The position numbers were made by a program, and so were the translations under genes. From JAGLOK01 sp963677605 (GTDB lineage: Bacteria > Bacillota > Clostridia > Christensenellales > UMGS416), in NCBI GenBank assembly GCA_963677605.2, contig CAXXDX010000006.1, positions 1,364,001 through 1,428,000 of the forward strand: DNA of 64,000 bases. The letters run 5' to 3'. Below, one piece after another: positions 1 to 7,517 of this stretch (its first letter is position 1; each line of letters begins with the position of its first letter). The notes under the pieces were generated by a model that was not told the DNA's origin, did no database searches, and was given only the letters and a program-made list of their open reading frames with translations.

Positions 1-218
1 TTGGTTGTAAACATCTGAACAGTATCCTGAGCCTTTTCTCCCGTAACTTCAATCTCTCCCATATGTGATACGTCAAAGAGTCCACAGCTCTGCCTTACGG
101 CATTGTGCTCGTTTACGATTCCCGAATATTGCACAGGCATCATATACCCCGCAAACTCAACCATTTTGCCGCCGAGTGTTGTGTGCGAATCAAAAAGAGG
201 TGTTTTTTTAGCTGGCAT
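1..218 (-). CDS. gcvT: Aminomethyltransferase GcvT (glycine cleavage T-protein), N-terminal part
   Basis: This is the first 72 codons of the T-protein, which transfers the methylene group from aminomethyl-lipoyl H-protein to tetrahydrofolate and releases ammonia. The N-terminus carries typical T-protein residues (LFDSHTTLGGKMVEFAGY, then GLFDVSHMGE). The gene runs off the left edge. The ATG (216-218) follows an AAAGGA ribosome binding site at about 226-231. It sits directly downstream of a tandem glycine riboswitch, which fits glycine-induced expression of the gcv operon. Confidence 0.95.
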   Translation of the reverse strand, partial: MPAKKTPLFDSHTTLGGKMVEFAGYMMPVQYSGIVNEHNAVRQSCGLFDVSHMGEIEVTGEKAQDTVQMFTT

Positions 219-249
219 ATTATAATCCTTTCGTAATAAAAGTTCTAAA

Positions 250-283
250 CAAAAAGAGGCACTGAAATAAATCAGCGCCTCTG
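250..283 (-). terminator. Riboswitch-controlled intrinsic terminator
   Basis: On the minus strand AGAGGC plus GCTGA pairs with TCAGT plus GCCTCT around a short AT loop and is followed by TTTTTG. It lies between the second glycine aptamer and the gcvT start, so it is the probable off state of the riboswitch. Confidence 0.85.
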
Positions 284-447
284 TATTAACCTGAGAGTTT
301 TGCGGCAAAACCGTTTGCCCCTTCGGCGCAATGCACAGCATTGCTTTTTCAGAGTTACGTCAGAACACGGTCCATTGGCCTGAGAGTTTTCGGCTCATTT
401 GCTCCTTCGGCTACCTTGCGGTATCTCCCGTATTCATCATCCGTCAA
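250..447 (-). ncRNA. Tandem glycine riboswitch (gcvT leader)
   Basis: Read on the minus strand, two glycine aptamers lie in series, about 447-365 and 364-283. Each carries the hallmark GCCGAAGG core, and each has CTCTCAGG further on. The first aptamer opens with GGGAGA. The second is followed at once by an intrinsic terminator hairpin, the likely expression platform. Glycine binding should stop the terminator forming and turn on gcvT. The assignment rests on consensus motifs and on the downstream gene. Confidence 0.93.
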
Positions 448-463
448 TATTTTTTTCGTGTTT

Positions 464-492
464 ATTATACATACAGATAAATCGATTTGCAA
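464..492 (-). promoter_or_regulatory. Sigma-A promoter of the gcvT riboswitch leader
   Basis: On the minus strand, -35 TTGCAA (487-492), a 17-nt spacer and -10 TATAAT (464-469). Transcription would start near 457, just upstream of the first aptamer. The promoter begins only 11 nt beyond the stop of the GGDEF/HD-GYP gene. Confidence 0.75.
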
Positions 493-502
493 TAATAATA
501 AA

Positions 503-2167
503 CTAAAATTTCAATCTTTCGACAGGTATTTTCATAAAAGCTTCGACAATTTCAGGATCAAACTGTGTTCCGCTGTTGTTTGCGATTTCTTCGCAAGCCT
601 GTTTGTGGGTTTTCCTGTCCCTGAAATAACGTTCAGAAAGCATGGCATCATAAGAATCGGCAACTGCCAGAATTCTCGCGAATATCGGTATGTCCGCACC
701 CCGCTTCTGGTAAGGATATCCTTTCCCATCCCACCTCTCGTGATGGTAAAGCACTGCGTCTGCGATATCCTTGTCGTCAATCAGTCCGCAGGTTATTTTA
801 TAACTTTCTTCACTGTGACGCCTTAATACATCCCAGTCATCTTCATTAAGCTCTTCCTCTTTTTGAAGAACATGACGGGGCACCGAAAGCTTTCCAATGT
901 CATGCAGCTGTCCTGCAATCTTAATTGACTCCAGATCATTCTTGCGGCTTAAGCCTATCTCAGAAAGTATCTGCTGAGCTATATAACCAACGCTGTGGCA
1001 ATGACGCTCCGACTCACCGGTGTAGCTGTAAAGGGCTGTCATCAATGCTTCCATTGACCTGTTTTTTCGCGAAGATCTCGCACCAAGCTTCAAGTGATAC
1101 ATAATATTTTCGGCTTTATTGAAAGTTTCCATTATGTCAGAGTCTTCATACGCTATCGCATATCCGACCGAAGCGCTTACTGTAACTTTTAGATCGTCCG
1201 AGTTTTTCATCTCTTTGTTAAATTTATGTATCTCATCTTCCAGATTGACCCCGTCTATATCTTCCAGAATAACTACAAACTCATCTCCGCCCAGTCTGGC
1301 TGTAAAAGCACCTTGGAATACTTTTTTTATAGCGTTAGAAGTAAAAAGTATCGCCATATCCCCTTTTTCATGGCCGAATGCATCGTTTATAAGTTTAAGT
1401 CCGTCTAGATCAAAAAGAAATACAGCCGCAGGACGTGATATGGGCTCTTTTACCCTTCTAGCAAATCCGCGCCTATTATACATGCTTGTCAGAAAATCCA
1501 TTTCAGCAAGCTTTTCAAGCTCGCTGTTTTGGTCAGTGATTTTTCTTTTTTGTTTGAAATTATTGATATGCTCCAGAAAAAACAGCCGCGAAACGAAGAA
1601 AATTATTATATTAAGCGCGGATACATTTACAACAAAGCCCATAGGCGATTCAAGTTCGGTTCCTGATAAATTAATATAGATAATTACCATTGCTAATACA
1701 AATGCGAAATACGCCAGAACTATGCTGGGCTTTACTCGAACAAGAAGCGCAAAAGTTATCAGCCCCACTGCATAAAGCGAAAGATATCCGCCGTCTTGTA
1801 TGTTTGTTATAGTCATGCCTGTAAGGCACAAAAGCACAACCATGTTTATAATCAGATCAAGCTTTACTTTTCCTAAAACTTTCATCCACCTTTGATGTTT
1901 CTGAAGCATCATAAGAATGGATACTCCTATTAAAAACAGGACAATGATTACTTCCAAATAAAAAGTAACGCTGGTGAGCGGCAGTCTGAGTATGCCTATT
2001 ACGGTTAACAATATCGCAATCAAACCAAACACAATAAACGTATTTGATATTACAATATAAGAGGATAAAACATTTTTATATTCTTCATCCCGAAGAAGCG
2101 TTTTTTCTTCATCAGAAAGAGTATAGTACTCTTTGCCGTTTATTAATTTTAAAATAGCCCTAAGCAA
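503..2167 (-). CDS. Membrane GGDEF / HD-GYP hybrid c-di-GMP enzyme
   Basis: A 554-residue membrane protein. The first ~200 residues hold about six hydrophobic segments with no recognised sensor domain. A GGDEF domain follows with an intact GGDEF motif at about residues 292-297 and no obvious RxxD inhibitory site just before it. An HD-GYP domain follows with HDIGK near residue 422 and HHERWDGKGYP near 475. The first domain would make c-di-GMP and the second hydrolyse it, so the net activity cannot be read from sequence. The start is TTG at 2165-2167, preceded by an AAAGGCGG-like ribosome binding site. No partner gene sits in the same operon. Confidence 0.9.
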   Translation of the reverse strand: MLRAILKLINGKEYYTLSDEEKTLLRDEEYKNVLSSYIVISNTFIVFGLIAILLTVIGILRLPLTSVTFYLEVIIVLFLIGVSILMMLQKHQRWMKVLGKVKLDLIINMVVLLCLTGMTITNIQDGGYLSLYAVGLITFALLVRVKPSIVLAYFAFVLAMVIIYINLSGTELESPMGFVVNVSALNIIIFFVSRLFFLEHINNFKQKRKITDQNSELEKLAEMDFLTSMYNRRGFARRVKEPISRPAAVFLFDLDGLKLINDAFGHEKGDMAILFTSNAIKKVFQGAFTARLGGDEFVVILEDIDGVNLEDEIHKFNKEMKNSDDLKVTVSASVGYAIAYEDSDIMETFNKAENIMYHLKLGARSSRKNRSMEALMTALYSYTGESERHCHSVGYIAQQILSEIGLSRKNDLESIKIAGQLHDIGKLSVPRHVLQKEEELNEDDWDVLRRHSEESYKITCGLIDDKDIADAVLYHHERWDGKGYPYQKRGADIPIFARILAVADSYDAMLSERYFRDRKTHKQACEEIANNSGTQFDPEIVEAFMKIPVERLKF

Positions 2168-2244
2168 CAGCCGTTCTACCGCCTTTTCATTTATTTAAAT
2201 GCTTATAGTCTACATTTAAAATATCGTTATATTATGCTCTCTTG

Positions 2245-2676
2245 TTAACCGATATTTTTGATACTGCTCATAAGCGTTATATCTTTTCTGTGTTCAAATC
2301 CGAGTTTGTCGTAAAACATTTTGGCGCATTCATTTTCAGCAAGCACCATAAGGTGGACTCTGCCCGCTCCCTCATCCTTAAGCTTTGAAAGCGCAAGGCT
2401 CATTAGCGCAGTACCTATGCCTTTTCTCTTCTGGCTTTCAGTAACCGCCAGATGATATATATATCCGCGCCGCCCGTCATATCCGCACATAACAGTCCCG
2501 GCAAGAGTGCCATCTATCTCGGCCACAAATGACAAACCCCGATTCCTATTCAGAAATTCCACAACCTTGTCTTTTTGCCATGAGTCATCATTGGTGCCCG
2601 CAAGCTCTGCCTCCCATATATCCCAAGCAGCTTCCCAGTCAGAGGCATCAAACTCTCTGAGTATTACATCTTTCAT
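2245..2676 (-). CDS. GNAT-family N-acetyltransferase
   Basis: A 143-residue single-domain GNAT protein. The acetyl-CoA motif is visible as QKRKGIGTALM after the beta4 strand YIYHLAV, and the C-terminal FYDKLGFEHR is typical of the fold. The substrate is unknown. Its ATG overlaps the cysS stop by 4 nt, so it is the third gene of the T-box-controlled cysE-cysS operon and is probably co-regulated by cysteine-tRNA charging. That hints at a cysteine-related or tRNA-related substrate, but this is inference. Confidence 0.85.
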   Translation of the reverse strand: MKDVILREFDASDWEAAWDIWEAELAGTNDDSWQKDKVVEFLNRNRGLSFVAEIDGTLAGTVMCGYDGRRGYIYHLAVTESQKRKGIGTALMSLALSKLKDEGAGRVHLMVLAENECAKMFYDKLGFEHRKDITLMSSIKNIG

Positions 2677-4049
2677 TTCTTTTTCACCTTCTGCCCGTCG
2701 GATGTATCTTCCACAATGTAACCCATTTCATTTATCCTGTCGCGAAGCTCATCCGAAAGAGCCCAGTTTTTGTCGGCTCTGGCCTGAACTCTCTTTTGTG
2801 CAAGCTCTTTTACATCATCCGGCAAAACCCTCATGTCACGGTACAATATGCCCAGCACATCACTTAACTCATTGAGAGTGTCCAGTGCAAGTTTTGCATC
2901 AGCTCCGTTATTGCTTGTATCCAGCAGGAAGTTTGCGCTTCTAACCAGCTCAAACAGTGCGCCCAATGCACCGGCGGTATTCAGGTCAACATCCATGTCT
3001 GATATAAATGAGTCTTTAGCTTTTTGCACAGCTTCTTTCATTTCATCGCTCGGAGAGCCGTCCTGGGCCATATCTTCCCAGCGAAGCTTTGCTGTATAAA
3101 GCCTGTTAAGCCCCTGATTTGACTGCTCCATAAGTTCAAAAGAGAAATTAACCTGACTCCTGTAATGAACTCCCAGCATGAAAAATCTCAGAACTTCTAG
3201 GTCAAACTTTTCGGCGATGTCGGGTATAGTAAAGAAATTTCCGAGCGACTTGCTCATCTTCTCATTGTTCACATTGATGTGCCCATTGTGCATCCAATAG
3301 TTAACAAACGGTTTGTCCGTTGTTCCTTCCGACTGTGCAATTTCATTTTCGTGGTGCGGGAAGATAAGGTCTGTTCCGCCGCCGTGGATGTCAAAAGTCT
3401 CGCCGAGATACTTCATGCTCATAGCAGAGCACTCAATATGCCATCCCGGTCTTCCTTTGCCCCATGGGCTTCCCCAGCTGGGCTCACCCGGTTTCTCGCT
3501 TTTCCAAAGTGCAAAATCGCTTGGTGCCTTTTTATTTTCGTCAACAGCTACACGTGCTCCGGACTTCATGTCTTCAAGCTTGCGTCCGGAAAGCTTTCCG
3601 TATTTTTCATATGCAAGAGTGTCAAAATAAACACCGTCCTCGGTTTTATATGCCAGACCTTTTGCCTCAAGCGTCTTTATCATCTTGATGATATCGCCAA
3701 TATGGTCGGTCGCTCTCGGCTTAAAATCCGCAGGAAGTACGTTTAAGGCTTTTGCATCATCTTCATATGCTTTAATAAACTTCGCTGCAAGTTCTTTTAC
3801 AGTTACGCCTTCCTCATTTGCGCGGTTTATCATCTTGTCGTCAATGTCGGTGAAATTCTGCGCAAAATTCACATCATATCCCCTGTATTCAAGATATCTG
3901 CGAAGCGTATCAAAAACAATAAGCGGACGTGCGTTTCCCACATGTATATAGCTGTATACTGTAGGCCCGCAAACATACATATTGACTTCATTTTCTTTAA
4001 TTGTATTAAATTCTTCCAAGCTGTTTGTCAGCGTATTATAAATTTTCAT
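2673..4049 (-). CDS. cysS: Cysteinyl-tRNA synthetase
   Basis: Charges tRNA-Cys with cysteine in the cytoplasm. The protein is 458 residues, normal for the family. Cys27 begins the zinc-site motif CGPTVY, the class I HIGH-like motif HVGN is at residues 36-39, further zinc ligands are in WHIECSAMS and HHENE, and KMSKS is at 264-268. I chose the ATG at 4047-4049 because AAGGAG lies just upstream; a longer frame to 4094 adds residues inside cysE with no homology. The start overlaps the cysE end by 14 nt. A T-box with a TGC specifier controls the operon. Confidence 0.97.
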   Translation of the reverse strand: MKIYNTLTNSLEEFNTIKENEVNMYVCGPTVYSYIHVGNARPLIVFDTLRRYLEYRGYDVNFAQNFTDIDDKMINRANEEGVTVKELAAKFIKAYEDDAKALNVLPADFKPRATDHIGDIIKMIKTLEAKGLAYKTEDGVYFDTLAYEKYGKLSGRKLEDMKSGARVAVDENKKAPSDFALWKSEKPGEPSWGSPWGKGRPGWHIECSAMSMKYLGETFDIHGGGTDLIFPHHENEIAQSEGTTDKPFVNYWMHNGHINVNNEKMSKSLGNFFTIPDIAEKFDLEVLRFFMLGVHYRSQVNFSFELMEQSNQGLNRLYTAKLRWEDMAQDGSPSDEMKEAVQKAKDSFISDMDVDLNTAGALGALFELVRSANFLLDTSNNGADAKLALDTLNELSDVLGILYRDMRVLPDDVKELAQKRVQARADKNWALSDELRDRINEMGYIVEDTSDGQKVKKK

Positions 4050-4704
4050 CTTTTTTCTCCTTGGACAATGCAATAATCTGTTTTTCCATAGCAAGCATCT
4101 GCTGGCGCATAAGCTTCAGTTCGTTTTCCACAGGATCCGGAAGGTGTATCTGATCCATTTCCTCTTCAGGAAGGCATGACTTCATCCTGCCGTAACAGCG
4201 TACGATCCGTCCAGGGTTTCCTACTATTGTGCAGTTTTTCGGCACTTCCGAAAGCACTATGCTTCCGGCTCCGACTTTTGCTCCGTCGCCTACTGTAAAC
4301 GGCCCCAAAATCTTTGCGCCGGCTCCTATAAGCACATCATTTCCTATTGTGGGATGTCTCTTTCCGGAATCTTTTCCTGTACCGCCAAGCGTTACATCCT
4401 GATAAAGCGTGACATTGTTTCCAATCTCACAGGTTTCTCCTATAACTATCCCCATGCCGTGGTCAATAAAAAAGCCTTCGCCTATGGTTGCTCCCGGATG
4501 GATTTCTATGCCAGTAAAAAACCTCACAAGCTGGCTTATTCCGCGCGCAATAAATTTTAATTTTATCTTGTAAAATGCATGAGCTACCCTGTGCCACATT
4601 ATCGCGTGCATCCCGGGGTAAAGCATGAGAACTTCAAAAGCATTCCTTGCTGCGGGATCTCTCTCCAACGCAGCCTTAACATCTTTTGCCAGTTTAAACG
4701 CCAT
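4036..4704 (-). CDS. cysE: Serine O-acetyltransferase (EpsC type)
   Basis: Makes O-acetylserine from serine and acetyl-CoA, the first step of cysteine synthesis. The 222-residue protein has the short N-terminal helical domain of the EpsC subgroup, then left-handed beta-helix hexapeptide repeats (about residues 65-165) with the active-site stretch IDHGMGIVIGE. A Met/Gln/Lys-rich helical tail follows. It is the first gene of cysE-cysS-GNAT. Pairing O-acetylserine synthesis with cysteinyl-tRNA synthetase behind a cysteine T-box lets uncharged tRNA-Cys raise both supply and charging. Confidence 0.96.
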   Translation of the reverse strand: MAFKLAKDVKAALERDPAARNAFEVLMLYPGMHAIMWHRVAHAFYKIKLKFIARGISQLVRFFTGIEIHPGATIGEGFFIDHGMGIVIGETCEIGNNVTLYQDVTLGGTGKDSGKRHPTIGNDVLIGAGAKILGPFTVGDGAKVGAGSIVLSEVPKNCTIVGNPGRIVRCYGRMKSCLPEEEMDQIHLPDPVENELKLMRQQMLAMEKQIIALSKEKKDENL

Positions 4705-4753
4705 ATAATCCTCCTTATATATTCTACCACCGATTTAGTTTTAAATACCAAAA

Positions 4754-4780
4754 GCCGCCTTCATATAATATGAAGACGGC
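4754..4780 (-). terminator. T-box terminator hairpin
   Basis: On the minus strand GCCGTCTTCATA pairs with TATGAAGGCGGC and is followed by TTTT. It sits right after the T-box sequence and about 50 nt before the cysE start. Confidence 0.85.
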
Positions 4781-4972
4781 ATATAATCCGCGGTTCCACT
4801 CCACTTCCCGCACTGCGGGCTCTTTAAGGGCTTAACGCGCCCGGACGTCTTTTGCTGCTCCGCTTATGCATTTCGTTCATCTATCTTTTGCGCTGTGCTT
4901 TCAGCCGGTGGCACCGCTCTCTTATCGCAAGTTTTAAATGACTACTTATTAAGCATCATTGCATTTATTATT
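4754..4972 (-). ncRNA. T-box leader, cysteine-specific (TGC specifier)
   Basis: On the minus strand the leader contains the AGAGAG/GAAAG features of Stem I, a candidate specifier TGC (Cys) at 4868-4870 in the GAAATGCA context, the T-box sequence AGTGGAACCGCGG (about 4787-4801) and a terminator. Uncharged tRNA-Cys should pair with the T-box and favour the antiterminator. The Cys codon agrees with the cysE-cysS operon downstream. Stem I boundaries were judged by eye. Confidence 0.88.
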
Positions 4973-4978
4973 GCATGT

Positions 4979-5007
4979 ATTATACCTTATCCTATTATAT
5001 TAATCAA
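4979..5007 (-). promoter_or_regulatory. Sigma-A promoter of the cysE-cysS T-box operon
   Basis: On the minus strand, -35 TTGATT (5002-5007), a 17-nt spacer and -10 TATAAT (4979-4984). The start would fall near 4972, at the 5-prime end of the T-box leader. Confidence 0.75.
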
Positions 5008-5073
5008 CTATAAAACTATTGCGGCAGATAAAATACCTGCCGCATGATAATTTAGCTTAAGATAAATTTTCTG

Positions 5074-5523
5074 TTACTCAATGTCAATCGACCTTGTGAG
5101 TTTCTTTTCAGGCTCAGTCTTTGGCAAATCAATCGTTAATATGCCATCATTATATTCAGCTTTAATTTTTTCTTCATTGATGTTATCAAGGCTGAACGAC
5201 CTGCAAACCGAACCATAGCTTCTTTCCCTGTATACGTAGTTGCCTTTTTCCTCGTTCTTTTCGCTTCCTGTTTGTGCGCTTAATGTAAGCACACCGTCTT
5301 CGATGTCGATTTTAATATCTTCTTTCTTGACTCCCGGCAGCTCTGCCTCAACTAAATACCTGTCCTTTTCGTCTTTTACATCCACCTTAATGTGGGATGT
5401 TCCCGCATTTTCTGCAAAGAATCCTCTGAAGAAATCATCGTTGAAGAAAGAATCAACCAAACTTGTGTAGGGTTTTGCCACTCTGCCGTGTCTCCTGAAC
5501 GGTACCAATCCATATGTGCTCAT
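5074..5523 (-). CDS. Small heat-shock protein, Hsp20/alpha-crystallin family
   Basis: An ATP-independent holdase of 149 residues. The alpha-crystallin domain spans about residues 40-145, with the conserved VEAELPGVKKEDIKI stretch and DGILTIDLPK near the end. The short N-terminal arm has Arg/Phe-rich character and the C-terminus ends in the basic TRSIDIE. The ATG at 5521-5523 follows an AAGGAGG site; the longer frame to 5583 is not supported. Its promoter -35 element lies inside a perfect CtsR operator, so it is likely a heat-shock gene of the CtsR regulon. Confidence 0.95.
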   Translation of the reverse strand: MSTYGLVPFRRHGRVAKPYTSLVDSFFNDDFFRGFFAENAGTSHIKVDVKDEKDRYLVEAELPGVKKEDIKIDIEDGVLTLSAQTGSEKNEEKGNYVYRERSYGSVCRSFSLDNINEEKIKAEYNDGILTIDLPKTEPEKKLTRSIDIE

Positions 5524-5587
5524 AAATATGCCTCCTTTATGATAAGTTTCATATAACTTTGTTAGTGCAAATCTTTTTTGCAATCAT

Positions 5588-5617
5588 ATTATCACATATA
5601 GGTCAAAGATAGTCAAA
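5588..5617 (-). promoter_or_regulatory. hsp20 promoter overlapped by a CtsR operator
   Basis: The minus strand has -35 TTGACT (5611-5616), a 17-nt spacer and -10 GATAAT (5588-5593). On the plus strand 5601-5617 reads GGTCAAA, GAT, AGTCAAA, an exact match to the known CtsR tandem heptamer RGTCAAA NAN RGTCAAA. The operator covers the -35, so bound CtsR would block RNA polymerase. A weaker copy (5645-5661, minus strand) has two mismatches in its second heptamer. Confidence 0.88.
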
Positions 5618-5726
5618 GACAAGAAATAACGATATTCCATAATTATAGACCATCTTTGACTTTTATCTTTTGTTATCTTTATTTTTCTCAGTTTTACGCT
5701 TTTTTTCATTGTTTTTTACAAAAATC

Positions 5727-5735
5727 TGTTATAAT
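5727..5735 (+). promoter_or_regulatory. Extended -10 promoter of the HAD phosphatase pair
   Basis: TG at 5727-5728, one base, then TATAAT at 5730-5735 forms a perfect extended -10. No clear -35 is visible. The start would be about 20 nt before the TTG start codon at 5764. Confidence 0.55.
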
Positions 5736-5763
5736 ATCGTCTATAACAAACGGAGGTAACCTA

Positions 5764-6603
5764 TTGGACACTCTATATGTAACAGACTTAGACGGTACTC
5801 TCCTAAACGATGAAGCCCGTCTTACAAAAAAATCTTTTGAAATACTGCAGCCGCTGATTGACAGCGGCCTTACTCTCACTGCTGCATCTGCGCGCTCGCA
5901 TAACAGCATTATTAATGTGCTTGAGCCGTTAAAGCTTAATATGCCCATTTTGTGCCATAACGGTACATTCATCTATGATATTCAAAAGGATGAATTCATA
6001 CACAAAGTCATTCTGCCGGATGAAGACATTGAGTGCATAATAGACATGGCAAGGGCTTACGGTCTCAATCCTTTTATTTATACTCTAAACAAAAACGATC
6101 CGCACGTGTTCTATTCAAAGCTTGAAAACAATGCAGAAAAAATATATTTTAAAACCAGAATGGATATGGGCGACAAACGTTTCAGACATGATCCGGACTA
6201 CGAAATATATAAAAGCGAAGACGCGTTCTACATTACTCTGGTAGGGCCATATGAGCCGTTAAGCGAAGTAATCAAGCAATATGAGGATGTAGAAAATGCT
6301 GTTGTGAGCCTAACTGAGGATGCATACTATGATGATTTCTGGTGGGTTGAAGTCATGCCGGAAAAAGCCGGCAAGGGCAACGGACTTGATTTTTTGAGAA
6401 AAAAATACTCCCCAAAAAACATTGTATGTTTCGGAGACAACACAAACGACATCACAATGTTTGAAAAAGCGGACTGGAGCGTAACTGTAGAAGGCGGAGT
6501 TGCTGAGCTAAAGGCTGTCGCAAAAGAAATCATCGGCAGCAACAACGATGACGCCGTTGCAAAATACATCGCAAAGCACTACCTAAACGGAGGATTAAAA
6601 TAG
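5764..6603 (+). CDS. HAD-superfamily hydrolase, Cof type (first of tandem pair)
   Basis: A 279-residue Cof/IIB-type HAD phosphatase, probably acting on sugar phosphates or similar small phosphates. Motif I is VTDLDGTLLND at residues 6-16, a C2-type cap occupies the middle, and motif IV is CFGDNTNDITMF near residue 225. The start is TTG at 5764 with GGAGG seven nt upstream; translating from 5656 adds residues with no homology. Its stop overlaps the start of a paralogue, with the shared bases ATAG. The two genes look like a recent tandem duplication. Confidence 0.9.
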   Translation: MDTLYVTDLDGTLLNDEARLTKKSFEILQPLIDSGLTLTAASARSHNSIINVLEPLKLNMPILCHNGTFIYDIQKDEFIHKVILPDEDIECIIDMARAYGLNPFIYTLNKNDPHVFYSKLENNAEKIYFKTRMDMGDKRFRHDPDYEIYKSEDAFYITLVGPYEPLSEVIKQYEDVENAVVSLTEDAYYDDFWWVEVMPEKAGKGNGLDFLRKKYSPKNIVCFGDNTNDITMFEKADWSVTVEGGVAELKAVAKEIIGSNNDDAVAKYIAKHYLNGGLK

Positions 6604-7424
6604 ATACATTATATATTACCGATCTTGACGGCACACTGTTAGGAAACGATGCAAAGCTTTCGGAGACAAGCTATAATATTCTGCAGCCTTTAATAGACAG
6701 AGGCTTAAGTCTTGTTCCAGCAACAGGAAGAACGCGTGACAACGCTATCGGTGCAGTTTCGCCTCTTAAGCTTACTCTACCTATAATATGCGATAACGGA
6801 ACTTTTGTTTATAACATAAATGAATCCCGGTTTGAGCGAAAAAAAACTATCGAAAAAGATATCGCGCAGGATGCAATAGAGAAAATAGTGTCCCATGATG
6901 TAAGCCCGCTTATTAACACGCTTGAAGAAGATACTATAACAGTTTATTATTCCGAGCTTAAAACCGAGGAGCAGAAATCATATTTCAACTCCCGCACATC
7001 ATTCGGGCTTAGCAGATATATTGAGGACCATACATACTCAAAATATAAAGACACAAACGTGTTTAACCTCTCAATGCTGGATAGATATGAAAATCTCGCG
7101 GCCCTTTACGAGCTTCTTGTCAAAAACGAAAAGCTTACAACTGTAATGTTTCCGGCTCATTACTTCCCGGAGTATTACTGGCTGGAAGTTCTTCCGCCTG
7201 ATTCGGGAAAAGGTCAGTCCATCGACTATCTTGTAAGCAAATATAAGCCAAAAAAGGTAGTATGCTTTGGTGACAACCTGAATGATTTGTGTATGTTTGA
7301 GCGCGCCGATATAAAAATTGCCACAGAAAACGCAGTTGATGAGATAAAAGAGAAAGCTGATATCATTATTGGCCACTGCAATGATGACAGCGTTGCAAGG
7401 TTTATTGAACAAGATTTCAGATAA
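6600..7424 (+). CDS. HAD-superfamily hydrolase, Cof type, with apparent AUA start (second of tandem pair)
   Basis: A 274-residue paralogue of the preceding HAD gene, collinear from the first residues: (I)DTLYITDLDGTLL against (L)DTLYVTDLDGTLL. Motif IV is CFGDNLNDLCMF. No ATG, GTG or TTG lies at or before motif I in this frame. The best start is ATA at 6600-6602, with a perfect GGAGG (6589-6593) six nt upstream and in exact register with the TTG start of its neighbour. Starting at the first GTG (6888) would remove motif I and a third of the protein. The frame is otherwise intact, so either AUA initiation works or the gene has lost its start. Confidence 0.82.
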   Translation: MDTLYITDLDGTLLGNDAKLSETSYNILQPLIDRGLSLVPATGRTRDNAIGAVSPLKLTLPIICDNGTFVYNINESRFERKKTIEKDIAQDAIEKIVSHDVSPLINTLEEDTITVYYSELKTEEQKSYFNSRTSFGLSRYIEDHTYSKYKDTNVFNLSMLDRYENLAALYELLVKNEKLTTVMFPAHYFPEYYWLEVLPPDSGKGQSIDYLVSKYKPKKVVCFGDNLNDLCMFERADIKIATENAVDEIKEKADIIIGHCNDDSVARFIEQDFR

Positions 7425-7517
7425 CTTGAAAAAGCCCCACAACAGGATTAAAATATAATAGTAAAATTCGGAAAGCTACTCACTTCCTCTGAACTACTGA
7501 CCGGAAGGAATAAAGCT

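Noticed and set aside
341..826. 161-codon plus-strand frame
   Set aside because: It overlaps the glycine riboswitch and the HD-GYP coding region in antisense and has no ribosome site.
5601..5617. CIRCE/HrcA operator at hsp20
   Set aside because: The site is a direct heptamer repeat of CtsR type, not the CIRCE inverted repeat.
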